64,000 nucleotides of DNA from Rhodeus uyekii (lineage: Eukaryota; Chordata; Actinopteri; Cypriniformes; Acheilognathidae), in the NCBI GenBank assembly GCA_037043235.1, contig JAWRVZ010000016.1, forward strand, positions 5,563,001-5,627,000, given 5' to 3'. Below, piece by piece: positions 12,717-25,433 of the stretch. The translations under genes and the position numbers were made by a program. Under the pieces are notes generated by a model, which was not told the origin of the DNA, searched no databases, and worked only from the letters and a program-made list of their open reading frames with translations. Every line of letters starts with the position of its first letter. Within the stretch, counting starts at the first letter, position 1.

Positions 12717-13785
12717 GAGATCAATGATCGTCTCACCCGAAGAGAACGGTGATCGATCGTCTCACCCGAAGAGATCAATGATCGTCTCACCCGAAGAGAA
12801 CGGTGATCGATCGTCTCACCCGAAGAGATCAATGATAGTCTCACCCGAAGAGATCGGTGATGGATCGTCTCACCCGAAGAGATCAGTGATGGATCGTCTC
12901 ACCCGAAGAGATCAATGATCGTCTCACCCGAAGAGATCAGTGATGGATCGTCTCACCCGAAGAGAACGGTGATCGATCGTCTCACCCGAAGAGATCAATG
13001 ATCGTCTCACCCGAAGAGATCAATGATCGTCTCACCCGAAGAGATTGGTGATGGATCGTCTCACCCGAAGAGATCAATGATCGATCGTCTCACCCGAAGA
13101 GATCAATGATCGTCTCACCCGAAGAGATCAATGATGGATCGTCTCACCCGAAGAGATCAATGATCGTCTCACCCGAAGAGATCGGTGATGGATCGTCTCA
13201 CCCGAAGAGATCAGTGATGGATCGTCTCACCCGAAGAGATCAATGATCGTCTCACCCGAAGAGATCAATGATCGTCTCACCCGAAGAGATCAGTGATGGA
13301 TCGTCTCACCCGAAGAGAACGGTGATCGATCGTCTCACCCGAAGAGATCAATGATCGTCTCACCCGAAGAGATCAATGATCGTCTCACCCGAAGAGATTG
13401 GTGATGGATCGTCTCACCCGAAGAGATCAATGATCGATCGTCTCACCCGAAGAGATCAATGATCGTCTCACCCGAAGAGATCAATGATGGATCGTCTCAC
13501 CCGAAGAGATCAATGATCGTCTCACCCGAAGAGATCAATGATGGATCGTCTCACCCGAAGAGATCGGTGATGGATCGTCTCACCCGAAGACAACGGTGAT
13601 CGATCGTCTCACCCGAAGAGATCAATGCTCATCTCACCCGAAGAGATCGGTGATGGATCATCTCACCTGAAGAGATCACTGCTCATCACACCTGAAGAGA
13701 TCGATGATCGTATCACCCGAGGAGATCAATAATCATCTCACCTGAATAGATCAGTGCTCATCTCACCTGAGGAGCTGCTCGCTCA
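12717..13785. repeat. Promoter-proximal minisatellite, 25/29-bp units
   Basis: Tandem array built on TCTCACCCGAAGAGATC. Units alternate between 25 bp (spacer AATGATCG) and 29 bp (spacer GGTGATGGATCG or similar). A higher-order duplication of about 353 bp is visible: the rare variant GAGATTGGTG occurs at 13041 and again at 13394 in the same unit order. The last 150 bp degenerate (CACCTGAAGAG, CACCTGAGGAG) towards the CpG-rich block. Short frames through it are artefacts. Confidence 0.95.
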
Positions 13786-13801
13786 AGAGCCTCCCAGCGG
13801 T

Positions 13802-13809
13802 TGACGTCA
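13802..13809 (+). promoter_or_regulatory. Consensus CRE (CREB/ATF site)
   Basis: The palindrome TGACGTCA lies about 200 bp upstream of the proposed ATG inside the CpG-rich block. The full CRE is known to bind CREB/ATF factors and to work best near CpG-island promoters. Use in this gene is inferred from position. Confidence 0.55.
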
Positions 13810-13976
13810 CGCGCGCGTCTTCGTCCAGCGGCGCGCGTCTCAGTTGCCGCTGAGGTTCGCGAGCACGGAGGAGGAGCTGTCAAAGTTTACAGCCAAGTCG
13901 AGCGAGTTTCTCCTGAAGAACACGACAGCGAGACCCCTGTGCGTTCAGAAAGCCCCGAAAGAAGCGCTGGTGAACT

Positions 13977-13985
13977 ATGGAGTGA
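13977..13985 (+). other. Two-codon upstream ORF (ATG-GAG-TGA)
   Basis: An upstream ATG followed after one codon by TGA, ending 26 nt before the main ATG at 14012. If the transcript starts upstream of it, such a minimal uORF could reduce or condition translation of the main frame. Its presence is direct; its function is inference. Confidence 0.4.
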
Positions 13986-14011
13986 AGTCCGAAGGCTTTT
14001 CAGCGCGAGAG

Positions 14012-14096
14012 ATGGCAGGACCAGCGGAGATCGGGCTGATTTTCACCTTTCTGCTCGCGGGGAGCCTCAGCGCGTCGCCGCCGCCGGAAAAGAGAG
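14012..14096 (+). CDS. First coding exon of an unidentified secreted or membrane protein
   Basis: The ATG at 14012 has G at -3 and G at +4 and is the first ATG in a frame that stays open upstream to about 13844. The 28 codons begin MAGPAEIG, continue with a hydrophobic core LIFTFLLAGSLSA and end SPPPEKR. This is a standard signal-peptide pattern with a likely cleavage site after the small residues. The exon ends at GAGAG/GTAAGAG, a strong splice donor, leaving one base of the next codon (phase 1). CpG context and donor quality make this a real exon rather than a chance ORF. I do not recognise the gene. No acceptor with a convincing continuation was found in the next 50 kb, so intron 1 is probably very long, as in many adhesion or guidance receptor genes (speculative). 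Confidence 0.6.
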
Positions 14097-14550
14097 GTAA
14101 GAGTGTGTTGTGTTGTGAAGCGAGTCGTCGTGCCCAGCTCGAACCTTCATCTGCGGGACAGCTGAGTCTGGCACCGTGGGAACAGAGCGGGAGCTTCGGG
14201 TCTCTGTCCCGACTCACACTTGGACTCTGTTAGTCTTTTATTGAATGTGACAAACACTGATAATCATATTCCTGTTGTGCTTGTGTGTGAACCTTCAACT
14301 TTCCCCAGGTTTCCAGACTGTGTGACCCCACCCCATACTTTTAATAAGCTTGTGATTTCTCTCCCTTCATTAATGCGCTGTCGTGATTTATATATTGGAT
14401 AGAAGAGATGAAGATATTTGTATACAGAAGAGATCTTTGATCAGGTGATCTAATAAAATGAGCTCAAATCGACTGGTTTTACTCAAGCTACAATATTACT
14501 TAACAGTTTTAGAAATGTTTAACTACATAAGGTCACGGTTATGACATTAT

Positions 14551-14774
14551 GGTAATACTTTTCAATAAGGTTTCTCTTGTTAACATTTACAATACAGCAT
14601 TTGTTAAACTTAGTTCATGTGGATCGCAGCATTATTGCAATCAAGAGTTGTGTTTGTTAATATTAATTAATGCACTGGGATCTAACGTGAGCAAATAAAT
14701 GCTGTAAAAATATATATTGGTAGTTCATGCTTTAATGGATGTTAATAAATGAGACCGTGTAGTAAAGTGTTATC
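14551..14774. mobile_element. Short MITE with GGTAAYACTTT termini
   Basis: The left end GGTAATACTTTTCAATAAGG and the right end ACCGTGTAGTAAAGTGTTATC are imperfect inverted copies. Internally it has TTGTTAACATTTAC and GATGTTAATAAATG near the ends. About 224 bp, non-coding, resembling a frequent cyprinid repeat. No target duplication was defined. Confidence 0.6.
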
Positions 14775-16096
14775 GAAATTAAAATTATTAAACGAGTCAG
14801 ATCAGCTAGAAATCGCTTCATATCGCTATATATCCCTGAATCATAATTTAGGAAAGACCTACAGTTTGAGGGCATTCTCTTTTGTCTTATTATTTTATAA
14901 TATAAATGAATATAATATAAATGTATAATTATTAGTTTGACTGCTGTTTGTTCTCAGGCCACTTAAAAATAATTTTTATCATTTCTATTAAATTCAGAGT
15001 CATTGAAAAACCACTTATGAATTTCAAATCATTGATTTGAAATGTAATTTTTTTAATTTTGAAGGCATGTCATTATTACCTGAACGATTTCTACTTGATC
15101 TGACCCTGAAAATGCCTTTTTGCCAATATAACAAAATGAAGTTGGGTTAATTCAATCATATTAAATATTATACCGATTTAATTACATGAAGCTTTTTTAT
15201 GTGCTAATGTGAAGGTCCAATGCATTTTCTTTGATATTAATTCAACTGACTAAACCCATTGAGTTAAATCTGTGATATTAGTGTCTGTCACATTTATTAG
15301 ATTTGTTTTAGTGTGTTTATATGCCACTCTGCATATAATTTAGAGCATCTCAGGGATGTCCTGTGCATAAACACACGACCGTGCCAACGCTGACAGATGG
15401 GACACACACAAATCACTTTATTACAGTCTGCTTCCTCATTTGGACTCTTTCAGGTTTACGTTCACGGTGCCAAGAGAGGAATCACCTTCCTTTAATACAA
15501 CTTCTGTTTTGACAGTCATCAGCGACGTTACCTTTTCAAGCACATTTTTGTTTGTTAGAATTGGGTACATTTTGCTTTCTAGTGCCTCCGGAGTTTATAC
15601 AGTGGACGCATATAAGGGGAATATTAATCACGGCCACTCGTTATCATAGTGAAAGACACTGATTGCCAGTTTTCCAGCCCTCATAGAGGTTTAGAGGACG
15701 GGTGTTACAGTATCAATGAGGACAGTCGTGATGTCCTATAATGTCTTCGGCTCCCTGTTGTGCCTCACTCAAGGTCAGAGAAATGCTGCAGCTATCTGTT
15801 ATATTTAAGCCCGAAACCGCCGCTGTTTAGTCTTCAAAGACTATCCATGTGAATGCCAGATAATGCGTTGACTGGCCCAGATTCAAAAGAGCTGATTCCA
15901 AGGTGCATCGTGTTGAGCTATATTTGAGTTTTCAGTAAAATGTCCCACATTTGGTCACGAGTAACAGACTTTGAAGTGTGTCTTTCCCTTTGTTAGTCTG
16001 GCATTGACCTCTGGAGACCGTCCAGCCAGAATAATGTCACCTAAATCCGTAATAAGAGCCATATGTGGGTACGGATGCTGGGAATCAGAGGGCTAA
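14775..16096. other. No feature recognised
   Basis: AT-rich intronic sequence. A frame at 15440-15649 follows a TTTCAG, but continuing exon 1 in phase 1 meets a stop after about 20 codons, so I do not call an exon. Confidence 0.4.
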
Positions 16097-16670
16097 AGGG
16101 CCAGTCACACAGCCGATCACGCACAAATCACTCACAAATCACACACAGATTGGGTTTGTGCGTGCTTGTGCGTAGAGAAATTGACCAAAATATTCCACAA
16201 ACATTCGACGCACGTCCGACACATGAATCACTGACGGAGCGCGTCCAAACACGCACGCTTCACGACCGTTCCACGTACAAGCACTTTCAGAATCCACATT
16301 GTCAGTGGAAGGAACGTGATACGTGCGCGGTTCATGCGTGATATGAAGGTGGGGCGTCAGTGGATGTGCGCGGTTTCGAACCAGTTCCGACACATAAGCA
16401 CTGACGGCCGACGCGTGTCCCGCGCATAGTCACGCATAATCGCCACATAAACTACGCACGTCGACTCATGAATAACGCACACCATTTTGAACCGTTCAAA
16501 ACTCAAAATCACGCACAAACCGCCTTCGACGCACATCCACTTACAATCACTGACTGTCCACGTTCGTTCCAACGACCAACGACGCACGCTCCGTGCAGAA
16601 ACAAAAATCTGTGCGTAATTCGTGCGTGATTCATGCGTGATTCATGCGTTTTCGCTGTGTGACTGGCCCT
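16097..16670. mobile_element. PIF/Harbinger-like MITE, copy 1
   Basis: The termini AGGGCCAGTCACACAGC and GCTGTGTGACTGGCCCT are perfect inverted repeats flanked by TAA on both sides (16094-16096 and 16671-16673). The 574-bp interior is dense in CACGCAC/GTGCGTG motifs on both strands, so it could fold extensively. It has no transposase. A second copy at 25071-31783 shares termini and target and is split by another element. Confidence 0.8.
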
Positions 16671-17344
16671 TAAGAGCCTAGTTTGTTATTTAACTTGGAC
16701 ACCTAAAGAAAAGTAGCTTTAAAGCGGACATCACCAATAGTACAGACTAAACTCATCCTTTCTTCCGATAAAGGGGAAGTGGATAAGCTCGTATTCTTTA
16801 AACTTAAGTTTCTTGTTTCCAATTGATTCCAACTTGAGCAAGTCTCTAATGTTTAGCCTTCTTTGAATGTTTAAATGAGTTTTGTCTATAGGCACTGAGA
16901 TATAATCTGAGAGAGCTGTACTGACAGGTCTTCTGCAGACACTTCACAGACATAACTCTCGTCCGGACGGCTCAGAGGTGACTCAGAGTTAAAGCATAGA
17001 AATGCGTGTGAAATGAGCTTTAGTGGTGTTTTCCGGGTCTGGGGCTTTGACTGGTTTTGAAGGTGTAGGAATGAGCTTTGTCTGAGTATGTCTAGAGAAG
17101 TCAAAGTCTTGTTCTGCTCTTTAGTGAAGTGCTGCTCTTCTCATAAAGTTAAGCTAAAATCTCTTGTGAGGTTAACTTTTAATTCTCTTTAGAGTTGAAA
17201 CGACGCCGTAGGTCACATGACAAGTACAGAACGATGAATGTATTCTGTCCAAATTTCGTTCATAGTACATAGGTTTAAAAAAAAGTACGTTTCAAAGCAA
17301 ATGCACCTGCGATTTTGGATGCAGCTCAAGAGAGTTTAAAGTAA

Positions 17345-17445
17345 TATTCACTGTTATGTTGTTCCAAGCCTGTATAATTTGATTTCTTCTGTGCAACACA
17401 AGGATTAGACATCATTGGACCCCAATGATTTCCATTGTAGTGACA
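17345..17445. repeat. Relic of the 8641-type MITE
   Basis: Contains GTTGTTCCAAGCCTGTATAA and CCCCAATGATTTCCATTGTA, diverged from the block at 8641-8790. Eroded and non-coding. Confidence 0.45.
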
Positions 17446-18738
17446 AAAATAGGTGAATTCTTCAAAATATTGTCGCCTATATTCAGAATGCCAACAATTA
17501 CTTTTTTTTTTCCAGATTTTTTCCAGATGGGTTTTTGAAAGTCTGGAAAGCAAAAAAACTAATTTTGAAATGTTTTCAAATCTGATCGAAACGGCTCCTA
17601 ATGTGGTTTCGAATCCATTCAGATTTTTGTATTTCAAATGTTCTTTTGTGTTTTTCTTAACGTTACAAAGCAATAAAGTCAAAACTGGTGACCGAAATGG
17701 CATTCAAATGGTATGTCCAAAGATTTCAGCCATGACTTCAGCATTTAATACCACAATATATCCACCTAACCGTTCAACGCAGAAGGTGTTTTCTGTGAAT
17801 GTGCGAGACTTCCGCTTTATTAGCCGCTATAGGGAAACAATGAGAACAATATATCAAAGTACAGTAAATTGTAAAACTGTGCGTTTTACAACCCAGCCTT
17901 TTTATACCTAAGACAGTACATTAAAATAACATGGTAAGAAATACCAGTTTGCAACAAGATGTTTTGAAATAACTGGAAGAGGATGACACCGGAAGACAGA
18001 TGCATTCACTCAAATTATACACGGCCCAAACACACTTTCCTGAAAATGAAGGTGGATACCAGTCTTAGTCTTAGTTCTGCACCCTGACTCGACCGGACTC
18101 CTTTTTGAAAGCCTCGTCATTACCGAAACAACCCATGCTTCGGTAATGACACACAAATCTTATTTGATCACTTGCAATTAATTGTGTGGACAATTTACAT
18201 GAAAAGTCTGATTTGAGAAAAAAAAACAACAACATTTGCTTCCATTTTGAACACAGCTGAAATTGCATGACTTTAAGAAAATTATTTTCCTGTTTATTAA
18301 TATGAAGCGGCTTTGTATAAAGTGCTATTTAATATATATATATATATATGTGTGTGTGACTTTTTACGGTTCCTTGGCAAAACATTCCGGATTGATTTCC
18401 AAGTCTGCAGGATAAATGTTTGATATAATCACAAAACATGTAATGCATGTTTTGATTGATCTTGGGAAATCTTGGACACCTTTAGTGTGTCATATTTCAT
18501 GTACTAGCTGGTACGATTGTGTGCCTTCCTCCACGAGTCTGTTTGTTGAGTCACTCCTCTTCTAATCAATTGCAACTTGCTTGTGTTTATGAGCCAAAAT
18601 ACATATTTCCCAAATATTACAAAACAGTCCTCACGTGCTGTACCCTTCTTCTTCGAGTCGCTGGCATGTTGTGTAAGGCGGGATTAGGAACTTTCGAGAA
18701 TATCAGTGAGTAAGAGCAAGATCTTCAAGAGTTTCCTT

Positions 18739-18830
18739 TAAAGGGATAGTTCACTGGAATATGAAATGACTATGAATCAACTATTCACCCTCATGTCATT
18801 CCAGACTTTCTTTCGTTTGTTGAGTCAGGA
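18739..18830. repeat. Relic with AAGGGATAGTTCACT terminus
   Basis: AAAGGGATAGTTCACTGGAA followed by CACCCTCATGTCATTCCAGA is the typical start of a frequent cyprinid MITE. Only this end is recognisable. Confidence 0.5.
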
Positions 18831-19136
18831 GGCAGTTCTTTCCATTTCACTCATAACAAATTAGGAGCTTTCGAAATTCAAACAAGATGCAAAAGCGCCA
18901 TAAAAATATTTTAGGACTTGATATGTCTTCTTAAGCTATACGAGAATTTTGTAAGGAACGGACTAAAGTTTAAGTCATTATTCACTAAGAAATGTATCTT
19001 CAGGCTCTGCACCCTGATCATTGAGTCAGTGAGTTCAACTATTTAAAAAAATGGAGTAATTTTGATACATAGACATTATCTTGATATAGCCAATATTGTC
19101 AATTTGCCAAAGAGTATGTGGGATTCACAGTAGGTG

Positions 19137-19290
19137 GACAGTTCACCCACAAATTAACATTCTGTCGTCATTTGCTCACCATCATGTTGTACCAAATTTG
19201 TATGACTTTCAGTAAGAAATAATATATCTATAAGATATACTGCAGAATTTTTTTTCTGGCCGTTTATGAAAATCATTGGGGTCTGATGTT
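19137..19290. repeat. Relic of the same MITE type
   Basis: GGACAGTTCACCCACAAATT, then CATTTGCTCACCATCATGTT, then AAAATCATTGGGGTCTGATG. The order matches the family start and its later block. Strongly diverged. Confidence 0.5.
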
Positions 19291-19299
19291 GGAAGAATT

Positions 19300-21360
19300 C
19301 AGTCTCATTGCAGGGTCAAAACTAGTGGTCTTTTAGTGGTCAAACACAGATCCCTACCCATGTGACCTGGAAAGTCCAGTACTGACAATAAATTCAAAAT
19401 AAATGCAATTAAAAAGTTGGTAATATTAACTTATTCAATTTATTTGTGAAATAAAAAAAAATCATAAAACAAAGTGCTTAGAATTGATTATATTTAAAAA
19501 ATCTGCAAACATATATAAAACTGAGTGATTGATTTGAAAGGTCAGTAATAAATATATTCTATATATTATATTCTCGTCAAATATATTCTAGTAACACATT
19601 ACATAGAAAAAGTGGCACATCTATTATTTTCCATTTACACTCATATACTTAATGCACAGGTGATTTGCCATATAGCTTGAGATTGTTTTGTTCCATCCAT
19701 TGCTGTGGTCGTCACTATCAATCAGATTTGCGCATCTAAACATGCCTATTAATCCAGAAATTTTGCAATGTGTGGTTAGCAGCATGAAAAATGTTATATA
19801 CAGAAAGTGGGCAAATATTGCTGCGATTATAATCACTGAAGGCAAGGCTGCTGTCTTGCAAAAACTCCCGTTATAATCAATGAAGCCGTTTAATTTGTTC
19901 ATTTTGCAATGGATCTCTTACTGGCATCTTGTTTATTTTGTTTGTTGTAATGATTTGTGATCTCTGCCATTGCTCTTCCATCGTTGAGCAGATTCTGATT
20001 CAGAATTACTTTCACCCGCTCAATGAGTGTCTGTGATTGGCTTACGAAAGCTTAACGTTGCAAAAATTGTGAATCGAACGCTTTTCACAGACAACTTACA
20101 CAAATGGGAGCGTTTTAAAGCGGCTGGCCATCAGCAGTACCTTCAGAACAGCACCTTAAATCATTCATTTTGGTGGCCTCCAAATATTTTCAACACAGAA
20201 AAAACTTAGAAACCGAACAGTCAGGTCTGAATGACATGAGAAATAGTGAATTCCTGTGTTTATCCAGGTTTGACTCTCCGTTTTGAATTCCTCTTTATCT
20301 CAGTTCTTCATCCCATTTACAGAAAATTCTGATTGGCTTTTTCTCCTTTTAATGATGAAGGTGAAATATGGATTTGTTTTGTGTTCTTCTGGGTGTTTTG
20401 CCTCAGCCCCAGGCATCATACCGTTCAGATTTCTCTTGGAAACACCCTTATATCCTTGCCAAATCTGAGACCTTAAATTGAACAAAGACAGACAATTTGC
20501 ATAATTTTAGACTTGCCTACTTTTCAAAACACAGATCGCACATCACTGCATGTTCCTCAGGTCTGCCAATTCAACTTATGATAAATAGATTTCTTGATTT
20601 TGTCATGTAGCAGATAAAAAAAGTGCAAGATAATCCAATTGTCCAATTGTAGTCACATATCCTTCTTCGAAAAGCCATCATTTTCAGTTCTTCCACTAAT
20701 GGCTGTTGACCATCAATGTTCTCCACTGGGATTATGAATTGTTTAGCCAGTGATCTTTGGAAATAAATGAACCCTGTAGTTTCCTCTAATTGGGAGATGA
20801 ATTTGAGAAGTGATACGGCTCTTCTTTCCCATTACCTTCCTCCCCCATCTCAGGACGTTTCAAGATGGAGGAGTGTTACGCTAAACTGTCAGGCATAATT
20901 TCATTGCGTTATGGCAGATAAGAATAGATGTAAATAACATGTGCAGTTGGATTCTCTGCAACATCTTGGTCAGTTAATTGATATGGGAACAGTGTTTAGC
21001 ACTGGATTGCTAGTTTCTCGTGACTTTAACAGCTCTTTCTCTCTGTCTGACTCTCTGCAAATAAACAACATGGCGAAGGAATGCTTTGAGCCTACGGCAA
21101 GAGAACATTTTAAAACTTTAAAACTCTATTAATTCTTCTCATTTTACAATTATCATCATCATGAGCACTTAGCCAGATGGACAACAATTAGTCTTTTTAA
21201 TGCACTTTTTTAATGCATAAGTAGCCAATGTTCTACTTTCCACGTGAAGCAAAAATAGAGCATAATTATTCATTTTTTTCTTCAATTGCTCACCATTACA
21301 CAGTTCCAAAATGCTATGACTTACTTTCTACTGTGAAACACACACACACACACACACTAT
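19300..21360. other. No gene recognised
   Basis: AT-rich sequence with a short CA run at 21338-21357. Short frames on either strand show no domain and no consistent splice context. Confidence 0.4.
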
Positions 21361-21899
21361 TGACACTAGTCTTCGAAAAATAAAAAAAAATACCGCCATA
21401 TCGCCCACCTTATTGCGGAAAGCAGCGTTGCTTCATCGTGATGCGAGAGAAACGGTTTCCCAGGATGCCAGACAAAGAGAGAAACTCTCTCAGAGGCTTT
21501 GTACACGCCCACGGCACTCAGACAAGACACGTGATTGGTTTCTGGCGCGAGATCAACCAATGAGAGCACGAGTGGAGTGGAGCCTCTTTGCCTCTCTCAG
21601 AAGCAAATGTTGACGATCCAGCGCCGATATCTGACGATGAGGCGCTTCCCGAACTGATTTAAAGGCCTCATTATAGCAGTGCAGTAACACCATCATCATC
21701 ATCATCATCAGATTCATGGAACTGCACAGGTCTGTCATCGTCGTCATTACTGGAGTCTCAAGATACTACTGTCATTGATGAGTGTTGAACACCATAATAC
21801 ACATCGTATGAGAGAGAGACTAACTGTATAATATTAAGCTTTTATAATTAAATAGATTTAATTAAAATATATTTAAAGTATAAATATACATATTTTAAA

Positions 21900-22010
21900 C
21901 ATTCGGGTACCTACACACACATATACGGAAATTCCTAGGGGGGGCAATCCTACTTGGTGGATTTTCGCGGTTCCGGTCCACATTAACCGTGATAAATGAG
22001 GGATCACATC
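21900..22010. repeat. Possible end of an old mariner/Tigger-like element
   Basis: GGTGGATTTTCGCGGTTCCG and ACCGTGATAAATGAGGGATC resemble the terminal part of Tigger/pogo-type elements. The partner end was not found. A short CAT-repeat sits at 21692-21712. Confidence 0.3.
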
Positions 22011-22099
22011 CTTGAAACATCACAATCTCTCCACCGTCCTGATTTGCTGTCTGATTGTCCTCATCTGTCGTCGAGCTCCCACACTGTTTGCACACGCTT

Positions 22100-24767
22100 C
22101 GCATGACCCCATGATTGGTTTTGCAGACGACCGGCTGTGATTTCTCTCAGCAAAACCTAATGCCCAGCATCAATTTCCTGTCTTTAATATCAGCATACTT
22201 CCCCCTCCACCTCTGCTTAGTTTTCATCATCCGTCCCGAACGCTCTTTCAAGACGAGTTCCCAGAGCCCACTCATGGCTCCATACTGAGCTCCTCGGAGG
22301 GCGATTGTAAAAATCGTCCGTTACTATGGCTGGTTGTTTCTGGGTCTTGATGCCTCTTCCTGGTGATTGGCGTTCTCAGAATCACATCTGCTGAAGCGGT
22401 TGGAGTTTCAAGAGCTGCGGAGAAAGTCAAATGAGTTTGTCAGGGGAAAAAACAGACCTCCTGCTTTGATAAACTGTTGAGCAGTTTCCTAAAACTGCCG
22501 AAGAAGTCAGTGCCCCACTTTGCTGGATTGACTCTCTCTCTTGGCAGAGAACAATGAGGGGTTTCTTCTAGCAGTTTTTGAGTGTTTCTCCATTCGACTG
22601 CAATAAAGGAAAGAACCGTGTGACTGAAGTGTCATGTTTTTGAGTTCCTTTGTCGTGTGGCGGCTCTGACAGTTTGATTGTGTGCTGATTGCGACAGCTT
22701 GAAACGGACAGAATCTATTTAGAGCTGAACGCTGTGATAACCTGTGACAGAATTTCTTTCTTTCTTTCTGCACATACACAGACTTTCATCATCTCGGCAT
22801 GTTATCACTCCAGCTAATGCAGTATCATGGGAAGGCTATGTTTAGAAACTCATGAATGTCCCCGGAAATGGTGCATTGAACCTCCACGTCATGGAGTTTA
22901 TAGTATTTCCATTATTGAGTGAACCACTATGGTGGAAAGAGACCTTGGAATTCAGGCTGGAAAAAATCAAACTTTCCTTGTCGTTCTTGACCTCATAGCA
23001 GGGTGTGGCTTCACGTGAGAAGCTGCAGTTTCTGCAAATCCCACAGGATTTCTCATCACATCTAATTGACCAGTAGAAAAGACAGGTACATAACGCCTTC
23101 TATTTTCTCCAAGGTTCAAAAGGAACATGTAGTTGAACAATTAAACAGGCAAAAGTGGAAAATGGTCAACAGAAAATGGTTTCAAGTTACTTTTCAGATC
23201 ATCTAGACTTAAGTAAAACATATTCAAATACATTGATATATAGTTTGGATTTTATGAGCTGTTAGGGTATAAAAAGTCATGACTATTTCTTTGATTTATT
23301 TGATGAAAAAAAAGTCATATGCAACATATACTGTTTATATGACATGTCTAAGTGGCTTAAAATTGAGACATACGCATTTATTGTGTTTTAGCTCTTGAGG
23401 CATCAATCATATCATATAATTTCATTTATGAGACAACATGTAAGTTTCTTATGGTTAGGATCCACTAAAAGCCCTGGTCCTGGAATGAGAAAAACAACAA
23501 AAAACCCAACATTTAACCATTCTAAAAGGTAAAGTTGTCTGATATTTTAAGAGACGACTTGGATTGAGACATGTTAAATATTGATAATATTGTAACAAAA
23601 TTAAGAAATAACAAAAATACTACTTAAGCTTCTAAAAACATAATTCTTGAGTTTAAAATTGTTATTTTTTGGGGTGGGATATAAGGACATTGACTCTGTG
23701 ACATGTTTCATTCACTATTGGAAATCGTTGGGCTGTAATATTGCAGGGAACACATTGTACAGGATTTTTACAGACGTAATAATACAGCAAACAGAGCCGG
23801 TCCTGTGTAAAGCGTCAAACAGTTACTCAAATATTTGATTTTACCATTTGTTTAAACAGTGCCTAGTCGCAATATAATGCTGAAGCCTTAAGATGAAGCC
23901 TTCGCATCTGATGTCTAGAGAACCGTCTGTGTGTATTAGACGGATAATCGGGGAGGATGTTGGAATAGTTGTTGTTTCTTTTAGAATTGGTCTTAGATGT
24001 TCAGGTGCTTGTTCTCAGAGCCTTTGAATTGGAAAGTGCTGCTTCCATTTATTATTCCATGAGGTGTATATTTAGCAAACCTTAAAGGGAGGAAAAAAGG
24101 AAAACGCTAGAGAAGGAAAACATTGAGAAACAGGATGACAGTTCTAGGCCAGCAGCTCCTGACGCACATTTGCTAAAATGCGCACTAATGCAAGTATGCG
24201 CGGAAAAAAACCTGCTGTAACAGTGGCCCATTTTGGAGTGTCTTTTATCCTAAAATATCAAGATTGAGTTTGTCAAAAATCTCAGCTTGTCAGTCTGAGT
24301 GTGTATTGCTGACTTAACCAAGACGTCAAGAAAAAAACGATTTTGCTTTTTAAGCAAAGGCAACCATTTTGATTCACCTCTTCCCACATCTGACCGACCT
24401 TTCAAACCATAATTTATAACTTATGTTCATAAAACATTTCATTTGAGGCTGAGCTTGTAAGGAAATCTCCCTCAGCCAAAGTGAAACATTCAGCTCTCAA
24501 TAACCTCCTGTGTCTTCTTGGATGATCACGTTTCAAAACAACACTTGATCCGAACAGGCCGCAGATGCCCTGGGATAGAGGATACAGCTCTCATTGACAC
24601 TCCCTCTACACACTTCTATTGTGAGAACACCGTATAGCTCGTGGTGTGAAAATATAGATGTGTACGAAGTGAATCTTAATGGCTTTCTTTGTTTACATCC
24701 TTTGTTTAGTGTAATTTTGCTCTCAGGTGAATGGCAACAAGGGTGGAACACACTTTGGGACACAAAA
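22100..24767. other. No feature recognised
   Basis: Non-coding sequence with a small TTTC run near 22752. No tandem arrays, inverted termini or long frames. Confidence 0.4.
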
Positions 24768-24890
24768 ACATTTATTTTATTTATTAGGATTTTGCTTTTA
24801 TTATATAGGACAGTAGAAAACTGACAGGAAAGCGGAGGGAGAGAATGGGGTCTGGACCCAGGCCAAATCTGAACTCATGACCTCACTTCA
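24768..24890. repeat. Relic of a widespread fish repeat
   Basis: TATATAGGACAGTAGAAAAC, then GACAGGAAAGCGGAGGGAGA, then a CATGACCTC motif resemble a repeat tail common in fish genomes. Limits and class uncertain. Confidence 0.35.
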
Positions 24891-25433
24891 AATTTCATAA
24901 GCGTCTTATACGAGTGTGTTTAAGCACAGCATTGTTTTTTGTTTTGGATGTTCAGCAAATTCTGTTACAAAGTAGTACCTGCTAGTATGACATAAAAGCA
25001 TTTTTTGCTTTTTGCTTTAGATTTGGTCTTAAAAATGTCTTAAAAAGAAAACTGGGACAAAATAACCTAAAGGACCAGTCACACAGCCGATCACGCACAA
25101 ATCACTAACAGATTGGGTTTGTGCGTGCTTGTGCGTCAAGAAATTGACCAAAGTATTCCACGAACATTCGACGCACGAATGAATCACTGACGGAGCGCGT
25201 CCAAACACGCTAAGCTTCGCTAACGTTCCACGAACAAGCACTTTCAGAATCCACATTGTCAGTGGAATGAACGTGATACGTGCGCGGTTCATTCGTGATA
25301 TGAAGGTGGGGCGTCAGTGGACGGACGTGGACGTGCGCGGTTTCGAACCAGTTCCGATGCATAAGCACTGACGGCCGACGCGTGTCCCGCGCATAGTCAC
25401 GCATACTCGACGCATAAATTCCATAAATTAGAA

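Larger units (their letters stand above)
13790..14200 (+). promoter_or_regulatory. CpG-rich promoter and 5' UTR region
   Basis: A GC-rich, CpG-dense block in an otherwise AT-rich, CpG-poor window (for example CACGCGCGCGTC near 13809). It precedes and covers the exon at 14012. No TATA box is evident, as is usual for CpG-island promoters. The transcription start cannot be placed from sequence alone. Confidence 0.65.

Noticed and set aside
12717..13785. CRISPR-like or coding repeat
   Set aside because: Spacers between the conserved CACCCGAAG blocks are themselves a few repeated variants. The 64-residue frame is periodic and lacks a gene context.
15440..15649. Possible second exon after a TTTCAG acceptor
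   Set aside because: In the phase left by exon 1 the reading meets a stop after about 20 codons, and there is no donor or recognisable domain.
17326..17911. Overlapping 125- and 152-residue ORFs on opposite strands
   Set aside because: Low-complexity AT-rich sequence partly in a MITE relic; no domain, no splice context, mutual overlap suggests chance.
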